Program-made: the position numbers and the translations under genes
Assembly (NCBI GenBank): GCA_030824495.1
Contig: JAVBXP010000017.1
Span: 1 to 64,000, forward strand
Length of the DNA: 64,000 nucleotides
Direction of reading: 5' to 3'
DNA from: a bacterium
GTDB lineage: Bacteria; Pseudomonadota; Alphaproteobacteria; Caulobacterales; Caulobacteraceae
The notes under the pieces: model-generated
Seen by the model: the letters and a program-made list of their open reading frames with translations, nothing else
What the model was told of the DNA's origin: nothing
Database searches by the model: none
Part shown: one piece after another, positions 1 through 8,455 of the stretch
Layout: every line of letters begins with the position of its first letter
Numbering within the stretch: position 1 is the stretch's first letter

Positions 1-93
1 CTGCAGGCCCTGCAAACCAAGCAACAGCTTGGCGTCCAGGCCCTGTCGATCGCCAACCAGTCCTCGGGCATCCTGCTCGGACTGTTCCGCTAA
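1..93 (+). CDS. Flagellin, C-terminal fragment (gene starts outside the window)
   Basis: The frame is open from base 1 and codes for 30 residues ending in LLGLFR before a TAA stop. The stretch LQTKQQLGVQALSIANQ has the pattern of the terminal D0 helix of flagellins, which packs into the filament core, and Caulobacter-type flagellins end in a similar short hydrophobic tail. Only the last helix is visible, so which flagellin paralogue this is cannot be decided. A strong hairpin with a T-run follows directly, so this is the last gene of its transcript. The family call is good; anything beyond that is inference. Confidence 0.85.
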   Translation: MQALQTKQQLGVQALSIANQSSGILLGLFR

Positions 94-126
94 GACCATC
101 CAGGGCGCGCTCGCGCGCCCAAGGCG

Positions 127-165
127 ACGGCGGGAAGGGAAACCTTCCCGCCGTTTTCTTTTTTG
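127..165 (+). terminator. Rho-independent terminator of the flagellin gene
   Basis: A 12-bp perfect stem (127-138 with 143-154) closes a GAAA tetraloop and is followed by a T-rich run at 154-164. It lies 33 bases after the flagellin stop codon. It also sits just beyond the stop of the convergent lipoprotein gene, so it may work in both directions. Confidence 0.9.
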
Positions 166-166
166 C

Positions 167-688
167 CTAGCTCGCCGGCGGCGGCGGCGCGGCCTCTTCA
201 TCACCACGCTCGGCGAACGCGATCTCATCGGCGCAAGCCCGAGACGCGGCGGCCTGATCAGCGATCTTGTTGCGCAGGGTTTCGACGCCCAGCGCCCCAG
301 CCTTGGCGTCCAGGACATCCAGAGCGCCGGCCGCCACGACTTCTCGCGCGTCGACCGCGCGAACGCAGGGATCCTTTAGGCGCCCCCACAGCGGCAGGCC
401 CCGGACCTTATCGACAGCGCCAGCGCATACCTGGCGCACATTCTGAATAAGCGCCCGCTTGGCTAGGTCGGGCTTGTTGACCGCCACCGCCGCGATTTCC
501 TCGCTGCCGGCCTCCATCGCCCGCTCGCAGGGTTGCAGCGCGGCCCGCAGGTTCAACATCTCCAAGCTGGAGGGCGCCGCCGGCGCCAATGAGGCCGCGG
601 GCTTCTTCGGTACGAAATCGCTGGGCTTGTCACAGGCGCCGAGCGCCAAAGCCCCACACACGACCACTGTTCTTAGCAAGACGAACAC
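167..688 (-). CDS. Putative lipoprotein of unknown function
   Basis: The protein starts with a short hydrophobic segment ending in a lipobox, LALGAC, so it is probably a lipid-anchored envelope protein. The mature part has four further cysteines spread over about 150 residues and ends in a run of prolines. I do not recognise a family. The frame is open up to a TTG at 733. I prefer the GTG at 688 because it puts the lipobox cysteine at residue 19, a normal signal length, whereas the longer form adds a basic, non-hydrophobic leader. It converges with the flagellin gene and shares the terminator region. Start choice is uncertain. Confidence 0.6.
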   Translation of the reverse strand: MFVLLRTVVVCGALALGACDKPSDFVPKKPAASLAPAAPSSLEMLNLRAALQPCERAMEAGSEEIAAVAVNKPDLAKRALIQNVRQVCAGAVDKVRGLPLWGRLKDPCVRAVDAREVVAAGALDVLDAKAGALGVETLRNKIADQAAASRACADEIAFAERGDEEAAPPPPAS

Positions 689-782
689 TCTTCCAACGAC
701 GGACGACCTCCGCCACCCAGCAATAAGTCCCAAAGCGACGGTTGGATGCGCCTCCGGCGCAAAGCTTGGCGGTTGGCCGCTG

Positions 783-1805
783 CTAGTTCGACATCTCGGC
801 CACCAGCCTCCAAGCGCGCTTGGCCAGCAGGTATTCTCTGTTCACGATCATGTCCGGCTCCAGCCCCAGCATCACCGCGGCGATGTCCTGCGAAACGGCG
901 CGGCTGTTGATGTAGTAGCTGTGAAGGGAGCGTTCGTCGGCTCCGGCCGCGATGTTCCGGCAGTCCACCAGCACAACCTTCTTGGGCAACATGTCCACCA
1001 GTCGTGGGCCGTCCGAGCCCAGGCGGTCGGGGTTGGCCTTGGTCTTGTCGGAGATCAGCAAGGCCCGGTCGCGCGGATTGAAATAGACCGTCACCTGCCG
1101 GCCGATATAGGGCAGCGGCTTCAGCTTATCGTCCTTCTCGAACGTATCATCGTCTTCGTCCGGCGCGGCCAGCAGGATCTGGTCGAACAGCCGCACGAGG
1201 CTCTTGGGCTCCTTGGCGATCACCGCCTGCAGGCCGTTGCGCAAGACGTAGACGCCCATGCTGTGGGCCAGCAAATGCAGTTGGCGCTGGCAATAATCGT
1301 TGGGCCCGAGTTCCTCGGTGACGAAGGTCTTCAGCCGCAGGAACGCTCGCGCCAGGGCCGGCCCAGAGGCCCGGGCGTCCTCCCGGTCGCTGTAGTAGGA
1401 CATCAACGGGACGGCGGCCCCGTCGGACGGCCAGCTAAACACCACGACGTTCAGAGCCCGACCGTCGAACTGCACTTCACGCGCCAGTTCGGCTCCGGCG
1501 GCCAGCGCGCCCATGAAGCTGACATTGAAGCCGTGGATGAAGACCAGCGTATCGGACCGATCGCCTGCCATGCACCGGTGCAACTCCCGCAGGAACCGGT
1601 CGCTGCCCTTTAGGGTGAAGCCGTTCTCGGTGGCCTCTTCCGGATAGACCTCGACCTTGCTGGGCTTCGATCCTGCGCCAAAGTCGGCGTAGCCATAGCG
1701 TAGCGCCGCCACCCCATCGGGATTGAAGGTCTTGCCGAATATCTCGAGCTTATTTTCAGGCAGATGGTTGCGGTTGGTCGCAAAATGCACGCGAAGCTGC
1801 GCCAT
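783..1805 (-). CDS. Alpha/beta hydrolase of the DUF900 type
   Basis: A 340-residue protein with two alpha/beta-hydrolase landmarks. VFIHGFN in the first quarter is the oxyanion-side HG motif. LLAHSMG near the middle is the nucleophile elbow (G/A-H-S-M-G) with serine as catalytic residue. A D-rich segment (AAPDEDDD) and a later histidine (LHSYY) could complete the triad. This arrangement matches DUF900-type bacterial hydrolases, many of which are annotated only as esterase-like. There is no signal peptide, so it is probably cytoplasmic. It stands alone on the minus strand between the lipoprotein and the nitronate monooxygenase-like gene. The substrate is unknown. Confidence 0.8.
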   Translation of the reverse strand: MAQLRVHFATNRNHLPENKLEIFGKTFNPDGVAALRYGYADFGAGSKPSKVEVYPEEATENGFTLKGSDRFLRELHRCMAGDRSDTLVFIHGFNVSFMGALAAGAELAREVQFDGRALNVVVFSWPSDGAAVPLMSYYSDREDARASGPALARAFLRLKTFVTEELGPNDYCQRQLHLLAHSMGVYVLRNGLQAVIAKEPKSLVRLFDQILLAAPDEDDDTFEKDDKLKPLPYIGRQVTVYFNPRDRALLISDKTKANPDRLGSDGPRLVDMLPKKVVLVDCRNIAAGADERSLHSYYINSRAVSQDIAAVMLGLEPDMIVNREYLLAKRAWRLVAEMSN

Positions 1806-1881
1806 GAGCTCTCCCCACCTAAGGTAAGGCAGAGTGCAAGCCTAAGGCGACCAACCGCAAGCCAAATCCCGGTGGGTAGGG

Positions 1882-2889
1882 TTACTCCGCGGCCATCGCC
1901 AGAGCGCTGCCGCGGGTGAGCGAAGTCTTCGCAGCCAGCGCGGCCTTGGCGGCTTCGTACTCATTGGCCAAGCGATCGACCAACTGTCCGGCCGTCGGGA
2001 TATCCTTCACCGCGCCGATGCCTTGGCCGCAGCCCCAGATGTCCTTCCAGGCCTTGGCCTTCTGGTTGCCGCCCGACCCGAAGTTCATCTTCGAAGGGTC
2101 AGCTTCAGGCAGGTTGTCCGGATCTAGGCCGGCGGCCTCGATGGAGGGGCGCAGATAGTTGCCATGCACGCCGGTGAAGAGGTTCGAATAGACGATGTCG
2201 TCGCCACGCGAGGCCACGATCATGTCCTTGTAGCCGTCCATCGCGCGCGCTTCCTGCGTGGCGATGAAGGCCGAGCCGATATAGGCGAGGTCCGCGCCCA
2301 TGGCCTGAGCGCCCAGCACCGCTGCGCCATTGGCGATCGAACCCGACAGGGCGATCGGCCCCTCGAACCATTCGCGCAGTTCCTGCACCAGAGCGAAGGG
2401 AGACAGATGCCCAGCGTGGCCGCCCGCCCCAGCCGCCACCGGGATCAGGCCGTCGGCGCCCTTCTCCACCGCCTTGCGGGCGAAGCGGTCATTGATGACG
2501 TCGTGCAGCACGACGCCGCCATAGGAATGCATCGCCTGGTTCACGTCTTCACGCGCGCCTAGCGAGGTGATGGTGATCGGCACCTTGTACTTCACAGCCA
2601 TCTCGACATCCTGTTCCAGGCGGTCGTTGGTCTTGTGAACGATCTGGTTCATGGCGAACGGGGCCGACAACCGGTCGGGGTTCTTGGCGTCCCAGGCGGC
2701 CAGTTCCTCGGTGATCTGCGCCAGCCACTCATCCAATTGGCTCACCGGTCGCGCGTTCAGCGCCGGGAACGACCCCACCACGCCGGCCTTGCACTGCGCG
2801 ATCACCAGTTCGGGACCCGAGATGATGAACAGCGGCGAGGCGATCACCGGAATACGCAGGCGCTCGGAGAGAATGGGAGGCAGGGCCAT
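1882..2889 (-). CDS. Nitronate monooxygenase (2-nitropropane dioxygenase) family protein
   Basis: A 335-residue FMN-dependent TIM-barrel protein. The N-terminus (IPVIASPLFIISGPELV) is the usual first strand of the family. AAGAGGHAGH carries the glycine-rich and histidine motif that normally holds FMN and the active-site base. ALSGSIANG and GADLAYIGSAF are the phosphate-binding strands. Family members oxidise alkyl nitronates or act as related FMN reductases, and the true substrate here is not known. It is transcribed away from the methylmalonyl-CoA mutase operon, with about 130 bases between the two starts that must hold both promoters. The family is clear, the substrate is not. Confidence 0.85.
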   Translation of the reverse strand: MALPPILSERLRIPVIASPLFIISGPELVIAQCKAGVVGSFPALNARPVSQLDEWLAQITEELAAWDAKNPDRLSAPFAMNQIVHKTNDRLEQDVEMAVKYKVPITITSLGAREDVNQAMHSYGGVVLHDVINDRFARKAVEKGADGLIPVAAGAGGHAGHLSPFALVQELREWFEGPIALSGSIANGAAVLGAQAMGADLAYIGSAFIATQEARAMDGYKDMIVASRGDDIVYSNLFTGVHGNYLRPSIEAAGLDPDNLPEADPSKMNFGSGGNQKAKAWKDIWGCGQGIGAVKDIPTAGQLVDRLANEYEAAKAALAAKTSLTRGSALAMAAE

Positions 2890-3022
2890 GAGGGCGTCCT
2901 TTTGAATGGCGTCGATCTAATTTTTACAGCGTATACACAAACCGGGCGGGCGTGCAAGCACCCCTGAATCGTGACCCGGCGTGAACTTGACGCGCTGGCT
3001 GGAGACGGCCCAATGGCTCCCG

Positions 3023-4453
3023 ATGAGCGATGCCCCGAACACTCTCGGCGAGTTCCCCGCCGCCACCGTCGCCGAATGGCGAGCCCTGGTCGAAAAGACC
3101 CTCAAAGGAGCGCCGTTCGAGAGCCTCCAGCGCACGACGCTGGAAGGTTTGCCGATCGCCCCGCTCTATGATGGCGAGACCGCCGCGCCGAGCTTTGCGC
3201 CACGGCCGCATGACGCCGAACGGCCCTGGGACATCCGCTCGATCATCGCACACCCCGATCCGGTTCGCGCCAACGCCGAGTTGCTGGCCGATCTGGAAGG
3301 CGGAGCCGCCTCGGCCCTGATCGTCGTTGATCCAGCCGGAGAAAACGGCGTCGCGGTGGGTTCGGCCGAGGAGCTGGCGCGCGTACTCGACGGCGTCATG
3401 TTGGAGTTCGCGCCGGCCGCTCTCGACGCTGGCTTGCTCGGCCCCAAGGCCGCCGACTGGCTCGCCGCGGCCGCCAAAAGCTCGCCGACCGCCCTGCTCT
3501 CCTTCCATCTGGACCCGTTGAGCAGCTTCGCGCGCGACGGCGTCAGCCCTGGGCCGATAGAGAGTCACGTGGTCTCGGCCGCGACGGTGGGCGCTCGGCT
3601 GATCGCGACCTTCCCGAAGGCGAGCCTGTTCCTCGCGTCGGGCCGAGTGGTTCACGAGGCCGGCGGCGGCGAGGCGGGCGAACTAGCCTTCGCCCTGGCC
3701 GCCGCGCTCACCTACGCCAAGGCCCTGGTCCGGGCGGGCTTGTCGATGGAGGCCGCCTTCGCCGCGATCCACCTAGGGCTTGCTGCCGATACAGATTACT
3801 TCGCGACCTTGGCCAAGCATCGCGCAGCGCGGTTGCTATGGACGCGTCTGGTCACCGCGTGCGGCGTGGATGTCCCCGCTCGCATCGAGGCGCGCTCCTC
3901 GCACCGCATGTTGGCGGCCCAAGATCCCTGGACCAACATGCTGCGCCTCAGCTCGGCGGCCTTCGGCGCAGCGGTCGGCGGCGCCGACGCGGTGGTGCTC
4001 GGCGCCTTCACAGATCCGCTTGGCCTGCCCACCGAGTTCGCGCGGCGCCAGACCCGCAACGCCCAGCTTGTCCTGATGGAAGAGGCTCACCTCGGCCGCG
4101 TGTCTGACCCTGCCGCCGGCTCTGGCTATGTCGAGGCCCTGACCGACGAAATGGCGCGCGCCGCCTGGGCGCAGTTCCAGGCCATCGAAGCGCAAGGTGG
4201 CCTCATCGCAGCGCTCGCCTCGGGCCACGTCGCCGCCCAGGTCGGCGCCGTCGTCGCCGCGCGTGAGGCCGCCGGGACGCCAAAGATCGTGGGCGTCACC
4301 GCCTTCCCACCGACCCAGGACGCCCCGGTCGAGGTCCAGCATCCCGCCCGGCACGCGACCGACGCCCCGTCCACCCGGCTGCCAGGTCCAGACGGCCATT
4401 GCCCGCCGCTTCGTCCGATCCGTCTCGCCGAGCCGCACGAGGCCGCACAATGA
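3023..4453 (+). CDS. mutA: Methylmalonyl-CoA mutase, small (alpha) subunit
   Basis: Partner of the catalytic large subunit encoded next, which interconverts succinyl-CoA and (R)-methylmalonyl-CoA in propionate metabolism. The 476 residues follow the mutase barrel: [20 protein letters not shown] at the start, then barrel strands ending in [17 protein letters not shown], the counterpart of the large subunit's [10 protein letters not shown]. No DxHxxG cobalamin motif is present. The protein stops just after [12 protein letters not shown], where longer small subunits continue into a degenerate B12-like domain. The stop overlaps the start of the next gene (ATGA), implying translational coupling. 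An in-frame GTG at 2981 would add 14 residues; I prefer ATG 3023. Confidence 0.88.
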   Translation: MSDAPNTLGEFPAATVAEWRALVEKTLKGAPFESLQRTTLEGLPIAPLYDGETAAPSFAPRPHDAERPWDIRSIIAHPDPVRANAELLADLEGGAASALIVVDPAGENGVAVGSAEELARVLDGVMLEFAPAALDAGLLGPKAADWLAAAAKSSPTALLSFHLDPLSSFARDGVSPGPIESHVVSAATVGARLIATFPKASLFLASGRVVHEAGGGEAGELAFALAAALTYAKALVRAGLSMEAAFAAIHLGLAADTDYFATLAKHRAARLLWTRLVTACGVDVPARIEARSSHRMLAAQDPWTNMLRLSSAAFGAAVGGADAVVLGAFTDPLGLPTEFARRQTRNAQLVLMEEAHLGRVSDPAAGSGYVEALTDEMARAAWAQFQAIEAQGGLIAALASGHVAAQVGAVVAAREAAGTPKIVGVTAFPPTQDAPVEVQHPARHATDAPSTRLPGPDGHCPPLRPIRLAEPHEAAQ

Positions 4454-6600
4454 GCAAGTTCCCCGACTTCGCCACCCTGCCCTTCGACGGCGCTGCAACC
4501 ACGCGGGCCATCGTCTCGGGCGACGTGTGGGATACGCCGGAAGGCGTGGCCGTGAAGCCGTCCTATGGTCCCCAGGATGTCGAGGGCTTGGCCTCGGGCT
4601 ATCCGGGCCTCGCGCCGTTCCTGCGCGGACCCTATCCGACCATGTACCTGACCAATCCGTGGACCATCCGCCAATATGCGGGCTTCTCCACGGCCGAGGA
4701 TTCCAACGCCTTCTACCGGCGCAACCTCGCCGCCGGCCAGATGGGCCTGTCGGTCGCCTTCGACCTCGCCACCCACCGCGGCTATGACAGCGACCACCCA
4801 CGCGTGAAGGGCGATGTCGGCATGGCCGGCGTCGCCATCGACTCCATCTTCGACATGCGCACGCTGTTCGACGGTATCCCGCTCGACAAGATGAGCGTGT
4901 CGATGACCATGAACGGCGCGGTGCTGCCGATCCTGGCGCTCTACATCGTCGCCGCCGAGGAACAGGGCGTCAGCCACGACAAGCTGTCGGGCACGATCCA
5001 GAACGACATCCTCAAGGAGTTCCTGGTCCGGAACACCTACATCTATCCGCCCACGCCTTCTATGCGGATCATTTCAGACATCTTTTCATATACTTCGCGC
5101 GAGATGCCGAAGTTCAACTCGATCTCGATCAGCGGCTATCACATCCAGGAAGCCGGCGCGACGCTGGACCTGGAGCTGGCCTACACCCTGGCCGACGGCA
5201 TTGAGTATGTCCGCGCCGGGGTCGCCGCCGGCATGAGCGTCGACCAGTTCGCCCCGCGCCTGTCGTTCTTCTGGAACGCGGGCATGAACGCTTTCATGGA
5301 AATCGCCAAGCAGCGCGCCGGCCGCCTGCTCTGGGCCAAGCTCATGAAGGACGAGTTCGATCCCAAGGACTCCCGCTCGCTCAGTCTGCGCGCTCACACT
5401 CAGACCAGCGGCTGGAGCCTCGCGGCCCACGACGTCTACAACAACGTGCCCCGCACCCTGGTCGAAGCGATCGCCGCGACCGGCGGCCAGACCCAGAGCC
5501 TGCACACCAACTCGCTGGACGAGGCCCTGGCCCTGCCCACCGACTTCTCCGCCCGCATCGCCCGTAACACTCAGCTCTTCCTGCAGCTCGAAAGCGGCCA
5601 GACGCGAGTCGTCGATCCCTGGGGCGGCTCCTACTATGTCGAGCGCTTGACCGCCGACCTCGCCGCTCGCGCCCTGGAGCACATCGCCGAGGTCGAGGCT
5701 CTGGGCGGCATGACCAAGGCGATCGAGGAAGGCCTGCCCAAGCGCCGGATCGAGGAGGCGTCGGCCCGCACCCAGGCGCGCATCGACGCCGGCCGCCAAA
5801 GCCTGATCGGGGTCAATCGCTACCGGCCCGAAGGCGCCGACGAAATCCCCATGCTGAAGGTGGACAACAGCGCTGTGCGCGAACGCCAGCTTGAAAAACT
5901 CGCCCGCCTGCGGGCCGAGCGTAACCCTCAGGAAGTGGAGGCCGCCCTCACCGCCCTGACCAATGGCGCGCGCGGGAACGGCAACCTGCTGGAGCTGTCG
6001 GTGAACGCGGCGCGCGCCAAGGCGACGGTCGGCGAGATCAGCCTGGCGTTGGAAAAAGTCTTCAACCGCCACGCCGCCGAGGCCTTTGCGGTGACCGGCG
6101 TTTATCTGCGCGAGGCAGGAACCACGCCCCAGGCCGAGAGAGCCAAGGCGATGACCGGGGCCTTCGTTCAGGCGGACGGCCGCAAGCCCCGGGTGCTGGT
6201 CGCCAAGATGGGCCAGGACGGCCATGACCGCGGCCAAAAGGTGATCGCCTCGGGGTTCGCCGACCTCGGGTTCGAGGTCGATATCGGCAACCTCTTCCAG
6301 ACCCCCGCCGAGGCCGCCGCCCAGGCGGTCAGGCAAGGCGTCCACGTGGTCGGCGCCAGCTCCCTGGCCGCCGGTCACCTGACCCTGGTGCCCGAACTGA
6401 AGGACGAGTTAGCCAAGCTCGGCCGCTCCGACATCCTGGTGGTGGTCGGCGGGGTGATTCCGCCCGAGGACTTCCAGGCCCTGAGAGACGCCGGCGTCGC
6501 CGCCATCTTCACCCCCGGCACGGTGATCCCCGAGGCCGCCATCGAGGTGATGGAAAGACTGAACGAGCAGATGGGCTACGCCCAGTTGGAAAAGGCCTAG
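4450..6600 (+). CDS. mutB: Methylmalonyl-CoA mutase, large (catalytic) subunit
   Basis: A 716-residue adenosylcobalamin enzyme. The N-terminal barrel binds the CoA ester, with the family segments [32 protein letters not shown] and QTSGWSL. The C-terminal B12-binding domain carries DGHDRG with the cobalt-ligating histidine at residue 592, followed by the later GGVIPPEDF segment. Length and order are those of a complete active subunit. It starts inside the small-subunit stop codon, so the two are one operon. No epimerase, MeaB chaperone or propionyl-CoA carboxylase lies nearby, so the rest of the propionate pathway must be elsewhere. A convergent VOC gene ends four bases downstream. Confidence 0.96.
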   Translation: MSKFPDFATLPFDGAATTRAIVSGDVWDTPEGVAVKPSYGPQDVEGLASGYPGLAPFLRGPYPTMYLTNPWTIRQYAGFSTAEDSNAFYRRNLAAGQMGLSVAFDLATHRGYDSDHPRVKGDVGMAGVAIDSIFDMRTLFDGIPLDKMSVSMTMNGAVLPILALYIVAAEEQGVSHDKLSGTIQNDILKEFLVRNTYIYPPTPSMRIISDIFSYTSREMPKFNSISISGYHIQEAGATLDLELAYTLADGIEYVRAGVAAGMSVDQFAPRLSFFWNAGMNAFMEIAKQRAGRLLWAKLMKDEFDPKDSRSLSLRAHTQTSGWSLAAHDVYNNVPRTLVEAIAATGGQTQSLHTNSLDEALALPTDFSARIARNTQLFLQLESGQTRVVDPWGGSYYVERLTADLAARALEHIAEVEALGGMTKAIEEGLPKRRIEEASARTQARIDAGRQSLIGVNRYRPEGADEIPMLKVDNSAVRERQLEKLARLRAERNPQEVEAALTALTNGARGNGNLLELSVNAARAKATVGEISLALEKVFNRHAAEAFAVTGVYLREAGTTPQAERAKAMTGAFVQADGRKPRVLVAKMGQDGHDRGQKVIASGFADLGFEVDIGNLFQTPAEAAAQAVRQGVHVVGASSLAAGHLTLVPELKDELAKLGRSDILVVVGGVIPPEDFQALRDAGVAAIFTPGTVIPEAAIEVMERLNEQMGYAQLEKA

Positions 6601-6604
6601 CGGC

Positions 6605-6973
6605 TCAACCCGACCCGATCAGGATCAGATTGCCCTCGCTATCGCGAAGCAGGGCGTAGCGCTCGCCAGGAGCCCAAGGCGCGTCGATCGGCTCTTGGTC
6701 GAAGACCACGCCTCTGGCGATGAGAACCCCATAGGCGGCGTCGACGTCCTCGACGACGATGTTAATGCTCGGCTGCTCGCCCGGCTCCTCGCCGGCCCGC
6801 CGTTCAAACAGGACGCGCGTCGGCGAGCCGGGGATCTCGAACTCGATCCAACGCCAGCCGCTTCCGTACTGCTGGTCAGTCGCCAAGTTCAGGCCGATCA
6901 CATCGCGATAGAAGGCCACGGCCCGGTCCTGATTGGTGACCGGCAGACCCGAAAACTTGACGTGCTTGAACAT
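6605..6973 (-). CDS. VOC-superfamily (glyoxalase/bleomycin resistance-like) protein
   Basis: A 122-residue protein with the paired beta-alpha-beta-beta-beta modules of the vicinal oxygen chelate fold. HVKFSGLPVTNQDRAVAFYR opens module one, and INIVVEDVDAAY starts module two, ending in LLRDSEGNLILIG, where the glutamate would be a metal ligand. These proteins are small metalloenzymes or drug-binding proteins and the ligand cannot be told from sequence. Its position beside methylmalonyl-CoA mutase suggests an epimerase, but it is shorter than epimerases, lacks their typical start, and lies on the opposite strand, so I treat it as generic. Confidence 0.8.
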   Translation of the reverse strand: MFKHVKFSGLPVTNQDRAVAFYRDVIGLNLATDQQYGSGWRWIEFEIPGSPTRVLFERRAGEEPGEQPSINIVVEDVDAAYGVLIARGVVFDQEPIDAPWAPGERYALLRDSEGNLILIGSG

Positions 6974-7003
6974 CTCACCCTCCAGGCCGGCGGCTCCGGC
7001 GTT

Positions 7004-7438
7004 TCAGACGCGAATGCGGCTTTCCTTCTTGGCCTTGGGCTTGAGCTTGTCGCCTCGGTACCAACTGGCCGGCAGTTCGGACGGGCCGTGCCTGGCCTCG
7101 ATATCCTTCTGCAACGCCTTGGCGGCCAGCAGATGGCCAGGGAAGAGCATATCGACCGTCCAGCTCACCACGGGGATCGCCGAGGCCGCGGAGTCAAACG
7201 CGATATAGGCCGCCATTCGCGTCAGCGTTCCCAGGGAAGCTCCAGCCGCCGCGCCATGCATCATCAGCAAGCCGCCCGCGCCAACGCTGTACACTGTGCT
7301 GGCGACAGGCACCCAGGCCAGGACCCCGTCCAGGCCGATGCCAAACGGCCCGACGCCGATCAAACGGTCCGAAAGCACCTTGATGCGTTCGGCCGAGCGC
7401 CACGCGCTATGAGCTTTTTCCCGATCGTCCGCCATCAC
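7004..7438 (-). CDS. DUF4112 membrane protein
   Basis: A 144-residue protein beginning with a basic helix (RIKVLSDRLIG), followed by GPFGIGLDGVLAWVPVAST, which matches the start of the DUF4112 family, small integral membrane proteins of unknown role. Two or three hydrophobic segments follow (about residues 30-60 and 75-105), then a lysine-rich tail ending KPKAKKESRIRV. It lies on the same strand as the dgcA and tipN genes, 33 bases beyond dgcA, so it could be read from the same transcript. No function is known for the family. Confidence 0.75.
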   Translation of the reverse strand: MMADDREKAHSAWRSAERIKVLSDRLIGVGPFGIGLDGVLAWVPVASTVYSVGAGGLLMMHGAAAGASLGTLTRMAAYIAFDSAASAIPVVSWTVDMLFPGHLLAAKALQKDIEARHGPSELPASWYRGDKLKPKAKKESRIRV

Positions 7439-7471
7439 GTCAAAACGCCGCCGCCGGTGGAAGGCTCCACC

Positions 7472-8455
7472 TTAGCCCCAAAGCTCACCCGGCGTAGGGT
7501 GAATTAGCGATCCGTCGTAGTGCAGACCGGGCTCGCGGTCCTTCGCCAGCAGCAGCGGACCGTCGAGATCGACGACGTCGGCGCCTTGGGCGATGATCAT
7601 CGCCGGAGCCATGGCCAGCGATGTCGCCACCATGCAGCCGACCATGACCTCGAGCCCCAGCGTCCGAGCCTCTGCGACCACAGCCAGCGCCTCAGTTAGC
7701 CCACCGGCCTTATCCAGCTTTACGTTCACCGCGCCGTAGCGCCGCGCACAGACTGCAAGTTCGGCCCGCGTGTGCAGGCTCTCGTCCGCGCAAAGCCGAA
7801 CCGGGCTTTCATAGCCTTCAAGCGCGTCGTCTTCGCCGGCCTTCAGCGGCTGCTCGATCATCTTCACATCCAGGCGCGCGAATTCCGGCGCAAGGCGCCT
7901 CAGGTCCTCGAACTCCAGCCCCTCGTTGGCGTCGACCACCAGCCGGACCTTGGGCGCGGCTTCCCGCACAGCGATCACCCGGTCGAGGTCGTCGCGGCCG
8001 CCAATCTTCAGCTTCAGGAACGGTCGCCGTGTCGCGGCGCGAGCGGCCTGCGCCATGGCCTGCGGGGTATCGAGGCTGATCGTGAAGGACGTCTTGACCG
8101 GGTCTAGCCGGCTACGGCCCGCCGTCTGCCAGGCCGGCACGCCCGAGAGCTTGGCCTCCAGATCCCAAAGTGCGCAGTCCAAGGCGTTGCGGGCCGCGCT
8201 CGCCGGCGCCGCGTCTTGCAGCGCCAGACGCGAAAGACCGCCTTCGACCTGATCCCTCAGCCCTTCGATCAGCGCGACCTCGCCAGCCATGGTCTGGCCA
8301 AAACGGCCATAGGGGACGGCCTCGCCTCGACCGACCGTCCCGCCCTGCGCGATCTCGACCACCAGGACATGAGCCTCGGTCTTGGCGCCCCGCGCGATCA
8401 CGAAGGCGCTGGCCAGCGGCCAACGCTCCTCGCGAACGGTCAGGCTTCTCCTCAA
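7472..8455 (-). CDS. dgcA: N-acetyl-D-Glu racemase / dipeptide epimerase-like (enolase superfamily)
   Basis: A 327-residue enolase-superfamily enzyme of the muconate lactonizing subgroup. The catalytic lysine motif KLKIGG has K148 and K150. Metal ligands are D175 in VVDANEG, E201 in EQPL and D224 in CADES. The opposite lysine motif NVKLDKAGG is at 244-252. This set defines L-Ala-D/L-Glu epimerase-like proteins, and the alphaproteobacterial branch is usually named DgcA. It probably acts on D-glutamate-containing products of cell-wall turnover. Its start overlaps the stop of tipN by four bases (8452-8455), so translation of the two is coupled. Confidence 0.85.
   Translation of the reverse strand: MRRSLTVREERWPLASAFVIARGAKTEAHVLVVEIAQGGTVGRGEAVPYGRFGQTMAGEVALIEGLRDQVEGGLSRLALQDAAPASAARNALDCALWDLEAKLSGVPAWQTAGRSRLDPVKTSFTISLDTPQAMAQAARAATRRPFLKLKIGGRDDLDRVIAVREAAPKVRLVVDANEGLEFEDLRRLAPEFARLDVKMIEQPLKAGEDDALEGYESPVRLCADESLHTRAELAVCARRYGAVNVKLDKAGGLTEALAVVAEARTLGLEVMVGCMVATSLAMAPAMIIAQGADVVDLDGPLLLAKDREPGLHYDGSLIHPTPGELWG

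Noticed and set aside
5086..6378. A 430-codon open frame on the minus strand inside mutB
   Set aside because: Its translation is rich in arginine, glycine, alanine and leucine with no domain, and the plus-strand frame is a complete mutase. It is the usual mirror frame of GC-rich coding DNA.
6605..6973. VOC protein as methylmalonyl-CoA epimerase
   Set aside because: It lies beside mutB but is on the other strand, is shorter than epimerases, and lacks their characteristic N-terminal motif. A generic VOC call is safer.
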